DNA from: Rhodoblastus sphagnicola
GTDB lineage: Bacteria; Pseudomonadota; Alphaproteobacteria; Rhizobiales; Beijerinckiaceae
Direction of reading: 5' to 3'
Length of the DNA stretch: 64,000 nt
Assembly: GCF_002937075.1 (NCBI RefSeq)
Contig: NZ_NHSJ01000123.1
Coordinates: 1 to 64,000, forward strand
Position 1 is the stretch's first letter. Each line of letters starts with the position of its first letter. Under the pieces are notes generated by a model. It made no database searches, was not told the DNA's origin, and was given only the letters and a program-made list of their open reading frames with translations. Below are positions 53,847-63,164 of the stretch, piece after piece. The position numbers were made by a program, and so were the translations under genes.

Positions 53847-54695
53847 ATGTCCGAAGCCGCCCCTATCGTCACCATCGGCGCCGGCCCGCGCGCCGCGCGT
53901 TTCGGCAACGATCTGCCCTTCGCCCTGATCGCCGGTCCCTGCGCGCTGGAAAGCCGCGACCACGCCCTGTTCATGGCGGAAAAACTCAGCGCGATCGCCG
54001 AGCGCCTCAAACTCGGTCTGGTGTTCAAGTCGTCGTTCGACAAGGCCAACCGCACCTCGGCTTCCGGCCGGCGCGGCATAGGGTTGGACGCGGCGCTCAA
54101 GGTTTTTGTGGAGATCAAGCAGACCTTCGGCCTGCCCGTCGTCACCGACGTGCATGAGAAGGAGCAATGCGCCGCCGTGGCCGAGGTGGCGGACCTCCTG
54201 CAAATCCCCGCCTTCCTGTGCCGCCAGACCGATCTGCTGCTGGCCGCCGCCGCCACCGGCAAGCCGGTCAATGTCAAGAAGGGCCAGTTCCTCGCGCCCT
54301 GGGACATGAAGAATGTCGCGGCGAAAATCACCGATGCCGGCAATGCAAATGTGCTCGTCACCGAACGCGGCGTCAGCTTCGGCTACAACACGCTGGTGAC
54401 GGACTTTCGCGGCCTGCCGATCATGGCGCAACAGATCGGCGCGCCGGTGATCTTCGACGCCACCCACAGCGTGCAGCAACCGGGCGGGCAGGGAAGCTCG
54501 TCCGGCGGCCAGCGCGAATTCGTGCCGGTGCTGGCGCGCGCGGCGGTGGCGGTCGGGGTCGCCGGCCTGTTCATCGAGACCCACGACCGCCCCGACGAGG
54601 CCTTTTCCGACGGGCCGAACATGATCCCGCTCCACGAACTGGAGCCGCTGCTGGCGAAATTGCAGGCCTTCGACCTGATCGCCAAGGGCTTTTAG
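53847..54695 (+). CDS. kdsA: 3-deoxy-8-phosphooctulonate synthase
   Basis: Condenses phosphoenolpyruvate with arabinose 5-phosphate to Kdo-8-phosphate, for lipopolysaccharide core. 282 residues. [40 protein letters not shown] and [13 protein letters not shown] are present. GGAG before the ATG fixes the start [11 protein letters not shown]. eno often follows in relatives; here the next gene is a convergent carbonic anhydrase. Confidence 0.97.
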   Translation: MSEAAPIVTIGAGPRAARFGNDLPFALIAGPCALESRDHALFMAEKLSAIAERLKLGLVFKSSFDKANRTSASGRRGIGLDAALKVFVEIKQTFGLPVVTDVHEKEQCAAVAEVADLLQIPAFLCRQTDLLLAAAATGKPVNVKKGQFLAPWDMKNVAAKITDAGNANVLVTERGVSFGYNTLVTDFRGLPIMAQQIGAPVIFDATHSVQQPGGQGSSSGGQREFVPVLARAAVAVGVAGLFIETHDRPDEAFSDGPNMIPLHELEPLLAKLQAFDLIAKGF

Positions 54696-54696
54696 C

Positions 54697-55452
54697 TCAG
54701 ATCCCGCCCTTGAGCAGGAAGCGCCGGCCGACGGCTTGCAACGGACGGGCGTTCATCGGGAACAGGCCCACGAACGTCCTGATGTCTTTTTCGGCGACTT
54801 CGATGGGCTGTTCAAACACGTTCCAATCGACGATTTCCGAACAGGGCGGGGTGGTCAGCGAGCCTTCATAGCGGAAGCGGGCCTTGCCCTTGGGCAGAAA
54901 ACTTTTTGGGTCGATGGCGGCGGTGAGCGCAGCCTCGCCTTCCGCCTTCGGGGCGGCGGCCATGATCGCCGCAAAACCCTTGTGCGCCGCGCCGGCCTTC
55001 ATGAGCACGCCGACCACCGCGAGCTTGCCGGCGGCGTTGGCGTGGACGAAATGCGCCTCCATGTCGGTGCGGGCGCCCTCCAGCGCATGTTCGCTGGGCG
55101 TGTGGAAATGATATTGTTTCAGAACGAAATTTTCGCCATCGAGCTTGGCCGAACTGGCGCCGGCGACATTAAGCTGGATGGTGTGGCCGTTGTTGAGGAT
55201 CTTGTTGGCTTCCGGAACCCAGTCGATCTTCAGCGCGCCGACATCGGCTTTGGTCGCCTTTTTCAGATCGATCGGCGATTGCTCGGACCCGACGGCGCAG
55301 GCCTGGAATTTTGAATCGAGTTTGCCCCAGTCGTCGGCCCCGCCGTGGCCCTCATAGGCCCAGTGCGGCGCGGCGCCCTCGGCGCGGGCGAGGCCGGCGC
55401 AGACGGGGCAGGCGAGCAGTCCGGTGAGCATGGCGCGTCGATTGAGATGCAT
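54697..55452 (-). CDS. Alpha-type carbonic anhydrase, exported
   Basis: 251 residues. A Tat-like signal, NRRAMLTGLLACPVCAGLARA, is followed by HWAYEGHGG, QSPIDL, zinc ligands in QYHFHTPSEH and EAHFVHAN, and SLTTPPCSE. It hydrates CO2 in the periplasm. It is unrelated to the gamma-type gene at 31531. Single gene with an AT-rich upstream stretch. Confidence 0.95.
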   Translation of the reverse strand: MHLNRRAMLTGLLACPVCAGLARAEGAAPHWAYEGHGGADDWGKLDSKFQACAVGSEQSPIDLKKATKADVGALKIDWVPEANKILNNGHTIQLNVAGASSAKLDGENFVLKQYHFHTPSEHALEGARTDMEAHFVHANAAGKLAVVGVLMKAGAAHKGFAAIMAAAPKAEGEAALTAAIDPKSFLPKGKARFRYEGSLTTPPCSEIVDWNVFEQPIEVAEKDIRTFVGLFPMNARPLQAVGRRFLLKGGI

Positions 55453-55572
55453 GAACGTTCTCCCGTTTTAGTTGTGTTATGCTAGCATGGTTCGCGCGCG
55501 CGACATACCGCCGCGCGCGCTTGGGTTAATCTCGGGTTCATGCTAGAAGGCTTAATCGCTGGAAGGGCTTGG

Positions 55573-56793
55573 ATGATTTTTTATCGTGCGCTCGCGCTCA
55601 TGTGCCTGACTTTGGCCGGCTGCGCCGGACGGCTCGACGGCGGCCTTTTGCCCGTGAGCGGCACGGTTCCCGGCGCCAGCCAAGTCAACGTCCTCGTCGC
55701 GACCACGCGCAGACCCGCGCCCGAGCCGGAAAAGATGTTTTCCGGCGAGCGCGACAACAATTACAATTTCGCCGACATTCTGGTGTCGATCCCGCCCGAC
55801 GCCAATCGCGTCATCGGCGAAGTGCAATCGCCCGACGACCTTTCGGGCGATCCCGCCCGCCAGTTTGTCGCCTTGCGCGCCGAAAAGCTCGACGAGGCGC
55901 AGGCGAAAAGCCGCTTCCACCAGCGCCTCGCCGCGACCGGCAACCGCCGCGTTCTCGTCTTCATCCACGGCTACAACACCCGTTTTCCCGAGGCCGTGTT
56001 CCGCCTCGCACAGTTCGCCCACGATTCCGACCTCCAGGCGACGCCGATCCTGTTCACCTGGCCCTCGCGCGGCAATCTGCTCGGCTATACCTACGACCAC
56101 GAGAGCGCGAACTATTCCCGCGACGCGCTGGAAGCCCTGCTCGCCACGCTGCAACGCGACCCCGCCGTGGGCGAGATCGACATTCTCGCCCATTCCATGG
56201 GCAATTGGGTGACGCTGGAAGCCCTGCGCCAGATGGCGATCCGCGACAGAAAAATCGCGCCAAAAATCAAGCAGGTGATGCTGGCCGCGCCCGATGTGGA
56301 CGTGGACGTGTTCCGCCGCCAGATCGTGGAGATCGGCGAGAACCGGCCGCCCTTCACCTTGTTCGTCTCCAGCGACGATCAGGCGCTGCGCGCCTCGCGC
56401 AAGGTGTGGGGCGACAAGCCGCGCGTCGGCGCGGTCAACCCCCATGTCGAGCCTTACGCGACCCTGTTCCACCAGGAGCGCATCACGCCGATCGACCTCA
56501 CCGACATCAAGACGCCGGACAGCCTGGGCCACGCCAAATTCGCCGAAAGCCCGGAAGTGGTGCGCGCCATCGGCGCGCGTCTGGCCGGCGGCCAGAGTTT
56601 TTCGGAGCAGGCGGGGCTTGGCGGCGTGCTGGCGAACACGGCAAGCGGCGCCGTCGCCACGGTCGGTTCGGCGGCGGGCCTGGCGATTTCCGCGCCGTTC
56701 TCGATCATCGACGGCCGCACCCGCGACGAATTGGGCGACCGCTTCGACCAGGTCGGCGGCAACCTCGGTTCGACGCTGGGCGGGACCTATTGA
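55573..56793 (+). CDS. Lipoprotein alpha/beta hydrolase (DUF900-type esterase)
   Basis: 406 residues. A lipobox, LTLAGC, follows a short signal, so it is probably anchored to a membrane outside the cytoplasm. Catalytic motifs: FIHGYNT, the nucleophile in AHSMGN, and an acid in the SSDDQALRASR region. This matches the COG4782 esterase group. Start ATG 55573 has GGAAGGG six bases upstream; 55540 is an alternative. Divergent from the alpha-carbonic anhydrase. Confidence 0.88.
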   Translation: MIFYRALALMCLTLAGCAGRLDGGLLPVSGTVPGASQVNVLVATTRRPAPEPEKMFSGERDNNYNFADILVSIPPDANRVIGEVQSPDDLSGDPARQFVALRAEKLDEAQAKSRFHQRLAATGNRRVLVFIHGYNTRFPEAVFRLAQFAHDSDLQATPILFTWPSRGNLLGYTYDHESANYSRDALEALLATLQRDPAVGEIDILAHSMGNWVTLEALRQMAIRDRKIAPKIKQVMLAAPDVDVDVFRRQIVEIGENRPPFTLFVSSDDQALRASRKVWGDKPRVGAVNPHVEPYATLFHQERITPIDLTDIKTPDSLGHAKFAESPEVVRAIGARLAGGQSFSEQAGLGGVLANTASGAVATVGSAAGLAISAPFSIIDGRTRDELGDRFDQVGGNLGSTLGGTY

Positions 56794-56831
56794 GCGCGGC
56801 GTGAACCGTCGCGCTCGTCCTGGGGTGCGGT

Positions 56832-56987
56832 TCACCAATGGCGGTGATGACGCCAATGACGATGCGGGCGCACAGCGTGATGATGGCCCCAATGGCGATG
56901 ATGGCTCCAGCCTGCTTCGGCCGGCGCGGCGGTGACGAAGCCGAGCGACGTAACAACGAGGGCGGCCGCCAAAAGTTTCTTCAGCAT
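56832..56987 (-). CDS. Secreted His/Trp/Arg-rich mini-peptide
   Basis: 51 residues. GGAGG lies before the ATG. The signal peptide MLKKLLAAALVVTSLGFVTA ends at APAEA, leaving a mature peptide of about 26 residues with 11 His, 5 Arg and 4 Trp, including repeated RHW and HHRHW. It may bind metal in the periplasm. No similar family is confidently recognised. It lies between purB and the lipoprotein esterase, on the purB strand. Confidence 0.72.
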   Translation of the reverse strand: MLKKLLAAALVVTSLGFVTAAPAEAGWSHHRHWGHHHAVRPHRHWRHHRHW

Positions 56988-57061
56988 TTCTACCTCCGGA
57001 TCATGTATTGACCGGGGGCATATTCGCCCCCGCAACATGAACCCGGATTGAACCGTTTGGT

Positions 57062-58369
57062 TCAGGCGCGACCGAACACGCGCTTGAAGATCGTATCGAC
57101 GTGTTTCAGGTGATAGCCGAGATCGAATTTCTCTTCGAGTTCGGAATCGCTCATCAGTTTTGACACGTCGGGGTCTTGCTTGAGCAGGGTGAGGAAATCG
57201 CCCTCGCCGCGCCAGACCGGCATGGCGTTGCGCTGCACGAATTTATAGGCGTCCTCGCGCGAGGCGCCCTTTTGGGTCAGCGCCAGCAGCACGCGCTGCG
57301 AATGCACGAGACCGCCGAGCAGATCGAGATTCCGCTGCATGTTCTTGGGGTAAACCAGCAGCTTGTCGATCACGTTGGTCAGACGCGCCAGCGCGAAATC
57401 CAGCGTCACCGTGGCGTCCGGCCCGATCATGCGCTCGACCGACGAATGCGAAATGTCGCGCTCGTGCCAAAGCGCCACATTCTCCATGGCCGGCAGCGCC
57501 ATGCCGCGCACGAGGCGCGCAAGGCCGGTGAGGTTTTCGGTCAGGACCGGATTGCGCTTGTGCGGCATGGCCGACGAGCCTTTCTGGCCCTCCGAGAAAA
57601 ATTCCTCGGCCTCCAACACTTCGGTGCGCTGCAAATGGCGGATTTCAATGGCCAGACGCTCGACCGAGGAGGCGATCACGCCGAGCGTGACGAAGAACAT
57701 GGCGTGGCGGTCGCGCGGAATCACCTGGGTCGAAACCGGCTCCGGCTTCAGGCCCATTTTCGCCGCGACATGCTCCTCCACGCGCGGATCGATATTGGCG
57801 AAGGTGCCGACGGCGCCAGAAATGGCGCAGGTCGCGATCTCTTCACGCGCCGCGATGAGCCGTTTGCGGGCGCGGGAAAATTCCGCGTAAGCCTCGGCCA
57901 TTTTCAGGCCAAACGTCACCGGCTCGGCGTGAATGCCATGCGAGCGGCCGATGCACGGCGTGAGCTTGTATTCAAAGGCGCGGCGCTCGATGGCGGCGAG
58001 CAGGCCGTCGATGTCTTTTATGAGAATGTCGGCGGCGCGGGTGAGCTGCACGTTGAGGCAGGTGTCGAGCACGTCGGACGAGGTCATGCCCTGATGCACG
58101 AAGCGCGAGTCAGCCCCGATGAATTCGCCGAGATGGGTCAGGAAGGCGATGACGTCATGCTTGGTGACGCGCTCGATCTCGTCGATGCGATCGACGTCGA
58201 AGGTGACGTTGGCGGCCTTGTCCCAGATGTTTTTCGCGCTCTCCTTGGGGATGACGCCGATTTCGGCCAGCGCGTCGCAGGCGTGCGCCTCGATCTCGAA
58301 CCAGATCTTGAACCGGGTCTGCGGCTCCCAGATGGAAACCATTTCGGGGCGGGAATAGCGGGGGATCAT
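57062..58369 (-). CDS. purB: Adenylosuccinate lyase
   Basis: Two steps of purine synthesis: SAICAR to AICAR and adenylosuccinate to AMP. 435 residues, full length. TSSDVLDTCLN, the acid/base His in GRSHGIHAEP, and the catalytic loop EGQKGSSAMPHKRNP are intact. The start matches the family (MIPRYSRPEM). Confidence 0.97.
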   Translation of the reverse strand: MIPRYSRPEMVSIWEPQTRFKIWFEIEAHACDALAEIGVIPKESAKNIWDKAANVTFDVDRIDEIERVTKHDVIAFLTHLGEFIGADSRFVHQGMTSSDVLDTCLNVQLTRAADILIKDIDGLLAAIERRAFEYKLTPCIGRSHGIHAEPVTFGLKMAEAYAEFSRARKRLIAAREEIATCAISGAVGTFANIDPRVEEHVAAKMGLKPEPVSTQVIPRDRHAMFFVTLGVIASSVERLAIEIRHLQRTEVLEAEEFFSEGQKGSSAMPHKRNPVLTENLTGLARLVRGMALPAMENVALWHERDISHSSVERMIGPDATVTLDFALARLTNVIDKLLVYPKNMQRNLDLLGGLVHSQRVLLALTQKGASREDAYKFVQRNAMPVWRGEGDFLTLLKQDPDVSKLMSDSELEEKFDLGYHLKHVDTIFKRVFGRA

Positions 58370-58620
58370 GGGCGCGCCTTTGTTTTGCCTGTTGGGCTTC
58401 CCCCTAGCCCCAAAGGCGTTTGCGTTGCAAGCCCTGCCGTCGCCGTGGCGCGCTGCGGCCGGCGTTCAGGAAAAGCGGCCCTCCGTGAGCAAAGGTTGAA
58501 GCGCCGAATGGACGGTGCGATTCTTGACGGGCGCATGATGTCGCCCTGCTGACGTGATCGCCGCCTAGATGTGCATAAATGCGCCGTTCGCTCTGGCGCC
58601 GGTATTGCAGGCTCAAGACC

Positions 58621-59859
58621 ATGATGAAAGCAGATGTCGCCGTGCTCGGGGCCGGCATAGTTGGCGTCGCCGCCGCCTTGCACTTGCAGACGCGCGGGCG
58701 CGATGTGGTGTTGATCGACCGGCGCGGGGCGGGGGAGGAGACTTCGTTCGGCAATGCCGGCCTCATCGAGCGCGCCTCGATCTTCCCCTATCTGTTCCCG
58801 CGCGATGTGAAAAAGCTCGCGGTTTACGCCGTCAACGGTTTGAACGAGGCGCGCTACAATTGGCGCGATCTGCCTGCTTTCGCGCCATTCCTGTTGCGTT
58901 ATTTCATCGAGAGCGCGCCGCGCCGCGCGCTCGACCACGCTTTGTCGGTCCGTCCGCTGATCGAGGCCTGTCTTGACGAGCACGAGAAGCTCATGGCGCA
59001 GGCTGGCGCATCAAACCTGCTGCGCAAGACCGGTTGGCTCAAACTGTTTCGCGGCGAGCAAAGTTTTGCGCAGGGCAGGGCGGCGGCGGAGGCCATAAGA
59101 CCGTTTGGCCTGAATGTGGCGATCCTCGACGCGCCGGCGCTTCGACAGGTCGAGCCGTCGCTGCGCGAGGGTTTCGGCGCGGTGCATTATCTCGACCCCG
59201 CCTCGATTTCCGACCCGCAGGCGCTGACGCTCGCCTATCTGAAACTGTTCGAGGCCCGTGGCGGGCGTTTCTTGCGGGGCGACGCGGCCAGTTTGCGTCC
59301 GGCCTCCGATGGTTATGGCGTCGCGACCGTGGAGGGGCCGCTGCTTGCTCGGGAAATGGTGTTATGTCTCGGCCCCTGGTCCGATCTCGCGCTGGCGCCG
59401 CTCGGCTATCAAATTCCGTTCGCGGTGAAGCGCGGCTACCATCGCCATTTCCACGCCGGGGATTCCAGCCTGTCGCGGCCGGCGCTCGACGCCGATCGCG
59501 GCTATCTGCTCGCGCCGATGGCGCAAGGCATAAGGCTCACCACCGGCGCGGAATTCGCCCGCCGCGACTCGGCTCCCGATTTCACCCAGATCGAAACCAG
59601 CGAAGTTTTTGCGCGAAAACTCACGCCTCTGGGCGAGCGCATCGAGCAAACGCCCTGGATGGGCTGTCGCCCCTGCCTGCCGGACATGCTGCCGGTGCTC
59701 GGTCCGGCGCCGCGCCACAAGGGATTGTGGTTCAACTTTGGCCACCAGCACCATGGACTCACGCTCGCGGCGGTGTGCGGCCGGCTGCTGGCGGAGATGA
59801 TGACCGGCGAAACACCTTTCGCCGATCCGACGCCCTTTGCCATCGAGCGGTTCGGTTGA
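58621..59859 (+). CDS. FAD-dependent oxidoreductase, DadA-like
   Basis: 412 residues. N-terminal Rossmann motif DVAVLGAGIVGVAAALHLQ; C-terminal FAD-binding NFGHQHHGLTLA. It is closest in form to D-amino acid dehydrogenases of the DAO family, but substrate is not assured. Starts at 58621 or 58624 are equivalent; 58579 would add a non-family tail. Divergent from purB, with 251 bp between. Confidence 0.88.
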   Translation: MMKADVAVLGAGIVGVAAALHLQTRGRDVVLIDRRGAGEETSFGNAGLIERASIFPYLFPRDVKKLAVYAVNGLNEARYNWRDLPAFAPFLLRYFIESAPRRALDHALSVRPLIEACLDEHEKLMAQAGASNLLRKTGWLKLFRGEQSFAQGRAAAEAIRPFGLNVAILDAPALRQVEPSLREGFGAVHYLDPASISDPQALTLAYLKLFEARGGRFLRGDAASLRPASDGYGVATVEGPLLAREMVLCLGPWSDLALAPLGYQIPFAVKRGYHRHFHAGDSSLSRPALDADRGYLLAPMAQGIRLTTGAEFARRDSAPDFTQIETSEVFARKLTPLGERIEQTPWMGCRPCLPDMLPVLGPAPRHKGLWFNFGHQHHGLTLAAVCGRLLAEMMTGETPFADPTPFAIERFG

Positions 59860-59872
59860 CGGGCCGGCGCAA

Positions 59873-59896
59873 GGCCGTCCGCGATCGCGGACGGCC
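59873..59896. terminator. Perfect palindrome between convergent genes
   Basis: GGCCGTCCGC and GCGGACGGCC flank GATC: a 24-base perfect palindrome just after the DadA-like gene and before the GCG_CRPN gene end. A likely bidirectional terminator, though U-runs are weak. Confidence 0.6.
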
Positions 59897-59933
59897 CTCA
59901 TATTCGCGGCAACTCTCAGCCCGTCGCGTCGCG

Positions 59934-60266
59934 TCACCAGCCGCGATAGTGACGGTGGCCCCACGGGCCGGGGCCGCCGTAATAGGGACGCGGGCCATAG
60001 AAGGGACGCGGGCCATAGAAGGGGCGTGGACCATAGAAGGGACGTGGGCCATATGGTCCGCCGCCCCAATAGCGGCGGTTGGGCACGCAGCGGCCCCAGG
60101 GATTGGGATGCCAGCCCGGGCCGCAGCCCCAGGCGACCTGCTCGACCGGCGCGCTCGCGCTCGGGGCCGCGCCGGCAAGCGGCATGGCGCTGGCTTGCGA
60201 CGCGCCCGCTATGCCCGCGCCGGCCAAAACGGCGGCGAAAACGACGGTTCTGAAACTCGGCTTCAT
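59934..60266 (-). CDS. GCG_CRPN family secreted repeat protein
   Basis: 110 residues. The signal peptide ends near ASQASA. The family prefix WGCGPGWHPNPWGRCVPN contains two cysteines. Then follow four GPRP[FY]Y hexapeptides and a Gly/Pro/Trp tail. GAGGAGG precedes the ATG. GCG_CRPN proteins occur in Rhizobiales; function is unknown, probably in the envelope. Confidence 0.85.
   Translation of the reverse strand: MKPSFRTVVFAAVLAGAGIAGASQASAMPLAGAAPSASAPVEQVAWGCGPGWHPNPWGRCVPNRRYWGGGPYGPRPFYGPRPFYGPRPFYGPRPYYGGPGPWGHRHYRGW
59979..60050. repeat. Four tandem 18-bp coding repeats
   Basis: Units at 59979, 59997, 60015 and 60033, with ATAGAAGGGACGCGGGCC as typical plus-strand sequence. They encode the GPRPFY repeats of the GCG_CRPN protein, so changes in number keep the frame. 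Confidence 0.9.
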
Positions 60267-60436
60267 CAGGTTCCTCCTCGTTGGCGGCCCGCTCGGGCGA
60301 CCGTGGAACGCTATCAATATGACCCCGTGGCGCTGAACAGGTTCTGAACCAAAAAAGGCAAAATTGCGTCGGGTTCGCCAAGACAGCGATTCTGCTAACT
60401 TGAAGCGCGAAACCTTGAGTCGAAACGGGAGCGGAT

Positions 60437-61309
60437 TTGCGTCGAAGCGTCCTTATTTTTCTCGCATGGACCACGTTCTGCGCCTCGCCAGCGCGCGCGC
60501 AAGAATTCGAGACCAAAGACGACTTCGACACCAAGCATATTTTCGGCTTCACCGAAGGGACGGCCATCAACGCGCCGGACGAGCGCGAGGCGGAATTCGT
60601 CACCACCGCGCATTTTTTGAAGCGCGGCGGCGGACTCTATCGCGCCGCCGAGCAGGAGGCGACCGCCGAAGGCGCGCTGACGCAAGGGCTTGGCTATGAA
60701 CTGACCCTTCACGGCGCGGCGGTTCAGACGCGCGGCGCGGCGGGCCTCGACCCGCTGCGACAGGTCAATTTTTCCGGCCTGTCGGTGGAGCCGAAATTCA
60801 TTGTGCTGTCGCGCGATTCGGCGCCGATCGGCCTCGCTGTGTCGCTGCAACCGGAATGGGAGCGCATCGACGCCGTGAGCGGTCGCGGCGCGCGAAGTTT
60901 TGCGCTGCCGGCGCGGCTGATGGCGGATGCGGCGTGGGGCGGGCGGTTTTACGCCGGCGCCAATCTGCTCTATGCGCCCGAATGGGATCGGGAGGCGGGC
61001 GCCCCGGCCGCGCGGGGGGCGCTGTTCGGCGCGACAGGGGCGCTGGCCTGGCGGCTGGCGCCGCAAATTTCGCTCGGCGGCGCGGTCGAGGCCTATGCCG
61101 CCACGCGCTCGCTGGGTCTTGGCGCGCCGGCGGGGACGGCGGTCTATCTTGGTCCGACCTTTTTCGCCCGGCTTGCGCCGAATCTGTTCATCGCCGGCGC
61201 CTGGTCGATTCAGGTCGGCGGACGCCCCGTTGCCGGCGGGCTGGAGGATTACAACCAGACCGAATTCAGCCGCCACAAGGCGCGGCTGACGCTCGGCTTC
61301 GCGCTGTGA
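60437..61309 (+). CDS. Putative outer-membrane beta-barrel protein
   Basis: 290 residues from TTG with GGGAGCGG upstream. Signal peptide to about residue 21 (FCASPARAQE), then alternating hydrophobic strands and the C-terminus ARLTLGFAL, ending in a hydrophobic residue, as in porin-type barrels. No family named. Divergent from the GCG_CRPN gene. Confidence 0.72.
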   Translation: MRRSVLIFLAWTTFCASPARAQEFETKDDFDTKHIFGFTEGTAINAPDEREAEFVTTAHFLKRGGGLYRAAEQEATAEGALTQGLGYELTLHGAAVQTRGAAGLDPLRQVNFSGLSVEPKFIVLSRDSAPIGLAVSLQPEWERIDAVSGRGARSFALPARLMADAAWGGRFYAGANLLYAPEWDREAGAPAARGALFGATGALAWRLAPQISLGGAVEAYAATRSLGLGAPAGTAVYLGPTFFARLAPNLFIAGAWSIQVGGRPVAGGLEDYNQTEFSRHKARLTLGFAL

Positions 61310-61513
61310 TCACGGGCGCGGCCACAGGCTGACCGGTTCGCGCTTCTTGATCAGGAGGGCGCCGCGAGACCGGACGAATTTCTCGGCTTCGTCGCGGCTG
61401 ACAAACAAGCCGCCCTCGCGGCCGTCGGCGCTGCGCGCCATCCAGAACCCGTTGGCGTCGCGGCCGACTTCAAAACGGGGGGATTCGGATTGTATGAGTT
61501 CAAACGAGGTCAT
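61310..61513 (-). CDS. Small hypothetical protein
   Basis: 67 residues, GAAGG upstream of the ATG. VGRDANGFWMARSADGREGG and SRDEAEKFVRSRG suggest a compact alpha/beta fold. It abuts the beta-barrel gene end to end. Unrecognised. Confidence 0.55.
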   Translation of the reverse strand: MTSFELIQSESPRFEVGRDANGFWMARSADGREGGLFVSRDEAEKFVRSRGALLIKKREPVSLWPRP

Positions 61514-61543
61514 GACGAACCTTCAGCATCACTGTGACGCCAA

Positions 61544-61590
61544 GCGGGATTCCCGAAAAGGGGTCACCGTTTTTTGGACTAAAATCCTGC
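61544..61590. repeat. Rhizobial intergenic palindrome, diverged copy
   Basis: Arms GCGGGATT and AATCCTGC with core CCGAAAAGGGGTCACCG. Fourth member of the AAAAGTGG family. Beyond it a 10-bp hairpin, CATGACTTCG with CGAAGTCATG, lies at 61610-61641. Confidence 0.65.
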
Positions 61591-61708
61591 TAAAACAACG
61601 GAGCCCGAACATGACTTCGATGGCTCGCCCCCGAAGTCATGCTTGGGCTTATCGCGGATAAAAATGGCGAGATCGCGCCGGAAACATAAAATCGTCCTTA
61701 CGCTTTGT

Positions 61709-62959
61709 TCAGGTCAGGGCGCCGATCAGCGCGCCGTCCATCAGCGAGGCCAGCGTGCCCGCGATCATCGCGCGAAAACCCATGGCGATAACGTCGCGCT
61801 TGCGCTCCGGGGCCATCGCGCTCAGGCCGCCGACCATGATGCCGAGCGAGCCGAAATTGGCGAAGCCGCACAAGGCATAGGTCAGGATCAGCCGAGAACG
61901 CGGGCTCAGCGCGGATTCGCGCGCGAGGTCGAGGAAGGCGACGAATTCGTTCAGCACCGTCTTCTCGCCCAGAAGTTTGGCGCTGGTGGCGAGGTCGGCG
62001 GGTTCGATCCCGATCAGCCAGGCGAAGGGCAGGAACAGCCAGGACAACAACCGTTGCAACGACAGCGGCGCGCCCAAAAAGTCGGGCAGGGCGCCAAGCG
62101 CGCTGTTGGCCAGCGCGACCAGCGACAGCAGCACGACGATGGACGCCAGCACATTGGCGAGGATCACGATGCCGTCGCTGGTTCCGCGCGAAATCGCTTC
62201 CAGCGCGTTGCGCGGCGGGTCGGCGACGACCAGCGGCGTGTCCGGCTCCGTTTTCGCCGGAAACGGAACCATGATCGCGGCCACCGCGATCGCCGCCGGC
62301 GCCGAGATCAGGGCTGCCGTGAGAATATGGGCGAAGGAGTCGGGAACGACGGGGCTGAGGATATGGCCGTAAATCGCCATGACCGTGCCGGCTATGCCCG
62401 CCATGCCCACGCTCATCAGCGAGAACAATTCGCCGCGATGCATGTTGGCCAGATAGGGCCGCACCAGGATCGGCGATTCGATCATGCCGACGAAGACATT
62501 GACCGCCGCGCCGGTTCCCAGCGCCCCGCCGACGCCGAGCGCGCGGCGCAGCACCAGGGCCATGCCGGCGACCACGCGTTGCAGCACGCCCCAATGAAAC
62601 AGCAGCGACGCCAGCGCGCAGACCACCAGGATCATGGGAAAGACGCGGAAGGCCAGCACCAGGGTCGAGCCCTTGCCGTTGAGGTCGAAGGGCAGGGGCG
62701 CGCCGCCGACATAGCCGAACACGAAACCGGTCCCGGCTTCGGTGGCGCGGTCGAGCGCGCCGACGCCGCCCGCGAGCCAGGCCATCGCGGCGGACGCGGC
62801 GGGGACTTTCAGCAACAGGATGGCCAGCCCCACCTGAAGCGCGACGCCGGCGACAACGATTCGCGGCGAGATGGCGCGGCGGTTCTCGGAGAGGAGGCCG
62901 GCGACGCCGAGCAGGACGACAAGGGCGAAACAGCCGTGAATCAGTGACATGCGCCACAC
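61709..62959 (-). CDS. nupC: Concentrative nucleoside transporter (NupC family)
   Basis: 416 residues, many membrane helices, inner membrane. The CNT core NVFVGMIESPILVRPYL (substrate and cation contacts) and VLNEFVAFLDL are present. It imports nucleosides by cation symport. The start is GTG 62959 or ATG 62950. With the GTG start, GGGGAAAG is well placed but lies inside a perfect hairpin, suggesting translational control. Confidence 0.9.
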   Translation of the reverse strand: MWRMSLIHGCFALVVLLGVAGLLSENRRAISPRIVVAGVALQVGLAILLLKVPAASAAMAWLAGGVGALDRATEAGTGFVFGYVGGAPLPFDLNGKGSTLVLAFRVFPMILVVCALASLLFHWGVLQRVVAGMALVLRRALGVGGALGTGAAVNVFVGMIESPILVRPYLANMHRGELFSLMSVGMAGIAGTVMAIYGHILSPVVPDSFAHILTAALISAPAAIAVAAIMVPFPAKTEPDTPLVVADPPRNALEAISRGTSDGIVILANVLASIVVLLSLVALANSALGALPDFLGAPLSLQRLLSWLFLPFAWLIGIEPADLATSAKLLGEKTVLNEFVAFLDLARESALSPRSRLILTYALCGFANFGSLGIMVGGLSAMAPERKRDVIAMGFRAMIAGTLASLMDGALIGALT

Positions 62960-62961
62960 TA

Positions 62962-62997
62962 AAGCTTTCCCCGCTTCACTTGAAGCGGGGAAAGCTT
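62962..62997 (-). promoter_or_regulatory. Hairpin sequestering nupC ribosome binding site
   Basis: A 17-bp perfect stem (62962-62978 with 62981-62997) and two-base centre immediately before nupC. The Shine-Dalgarno GGGGAAAG is in the stem, five bases before GTG 62959. Core TTCCCCGCTTCA is shared with 20026-20073, so it may instead be a dispersed repeat that landed here. Confidence 0.6.
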
Positions 62998-63024
62998 GTC
63001 TTATGACATTCCGCGCCGTTGAAG

Positions 63025-63066
63025 CAAAAAAGGACCGCTGGGAGAGGGGCGGCCCTCTCCCAGCGG
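63025..63066 (-). terminator. Intrinsic terminator or attenuator upstream of nupC
   Basis: A perfect 14-bp stem (63035-63048 with 63053-63066) and a four-base loop, followed on the minus strand by TCCTTTTTTGC. There is no minus-strand gene to its right that it would naturally end, so it may be an attenuator in the nupC leader. It lies 76 bases before the start. Confidence 0.65.
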
Positions 63067-63164
63067 CGACGGCCGGCCTACGGCGACTACGTAGAACTAC
63101 GCATTGTGTTCGGCGCAGCTTACGCTCATCTTCGTCCGAAGATTAATTGAATCCGGCGCGAGCT

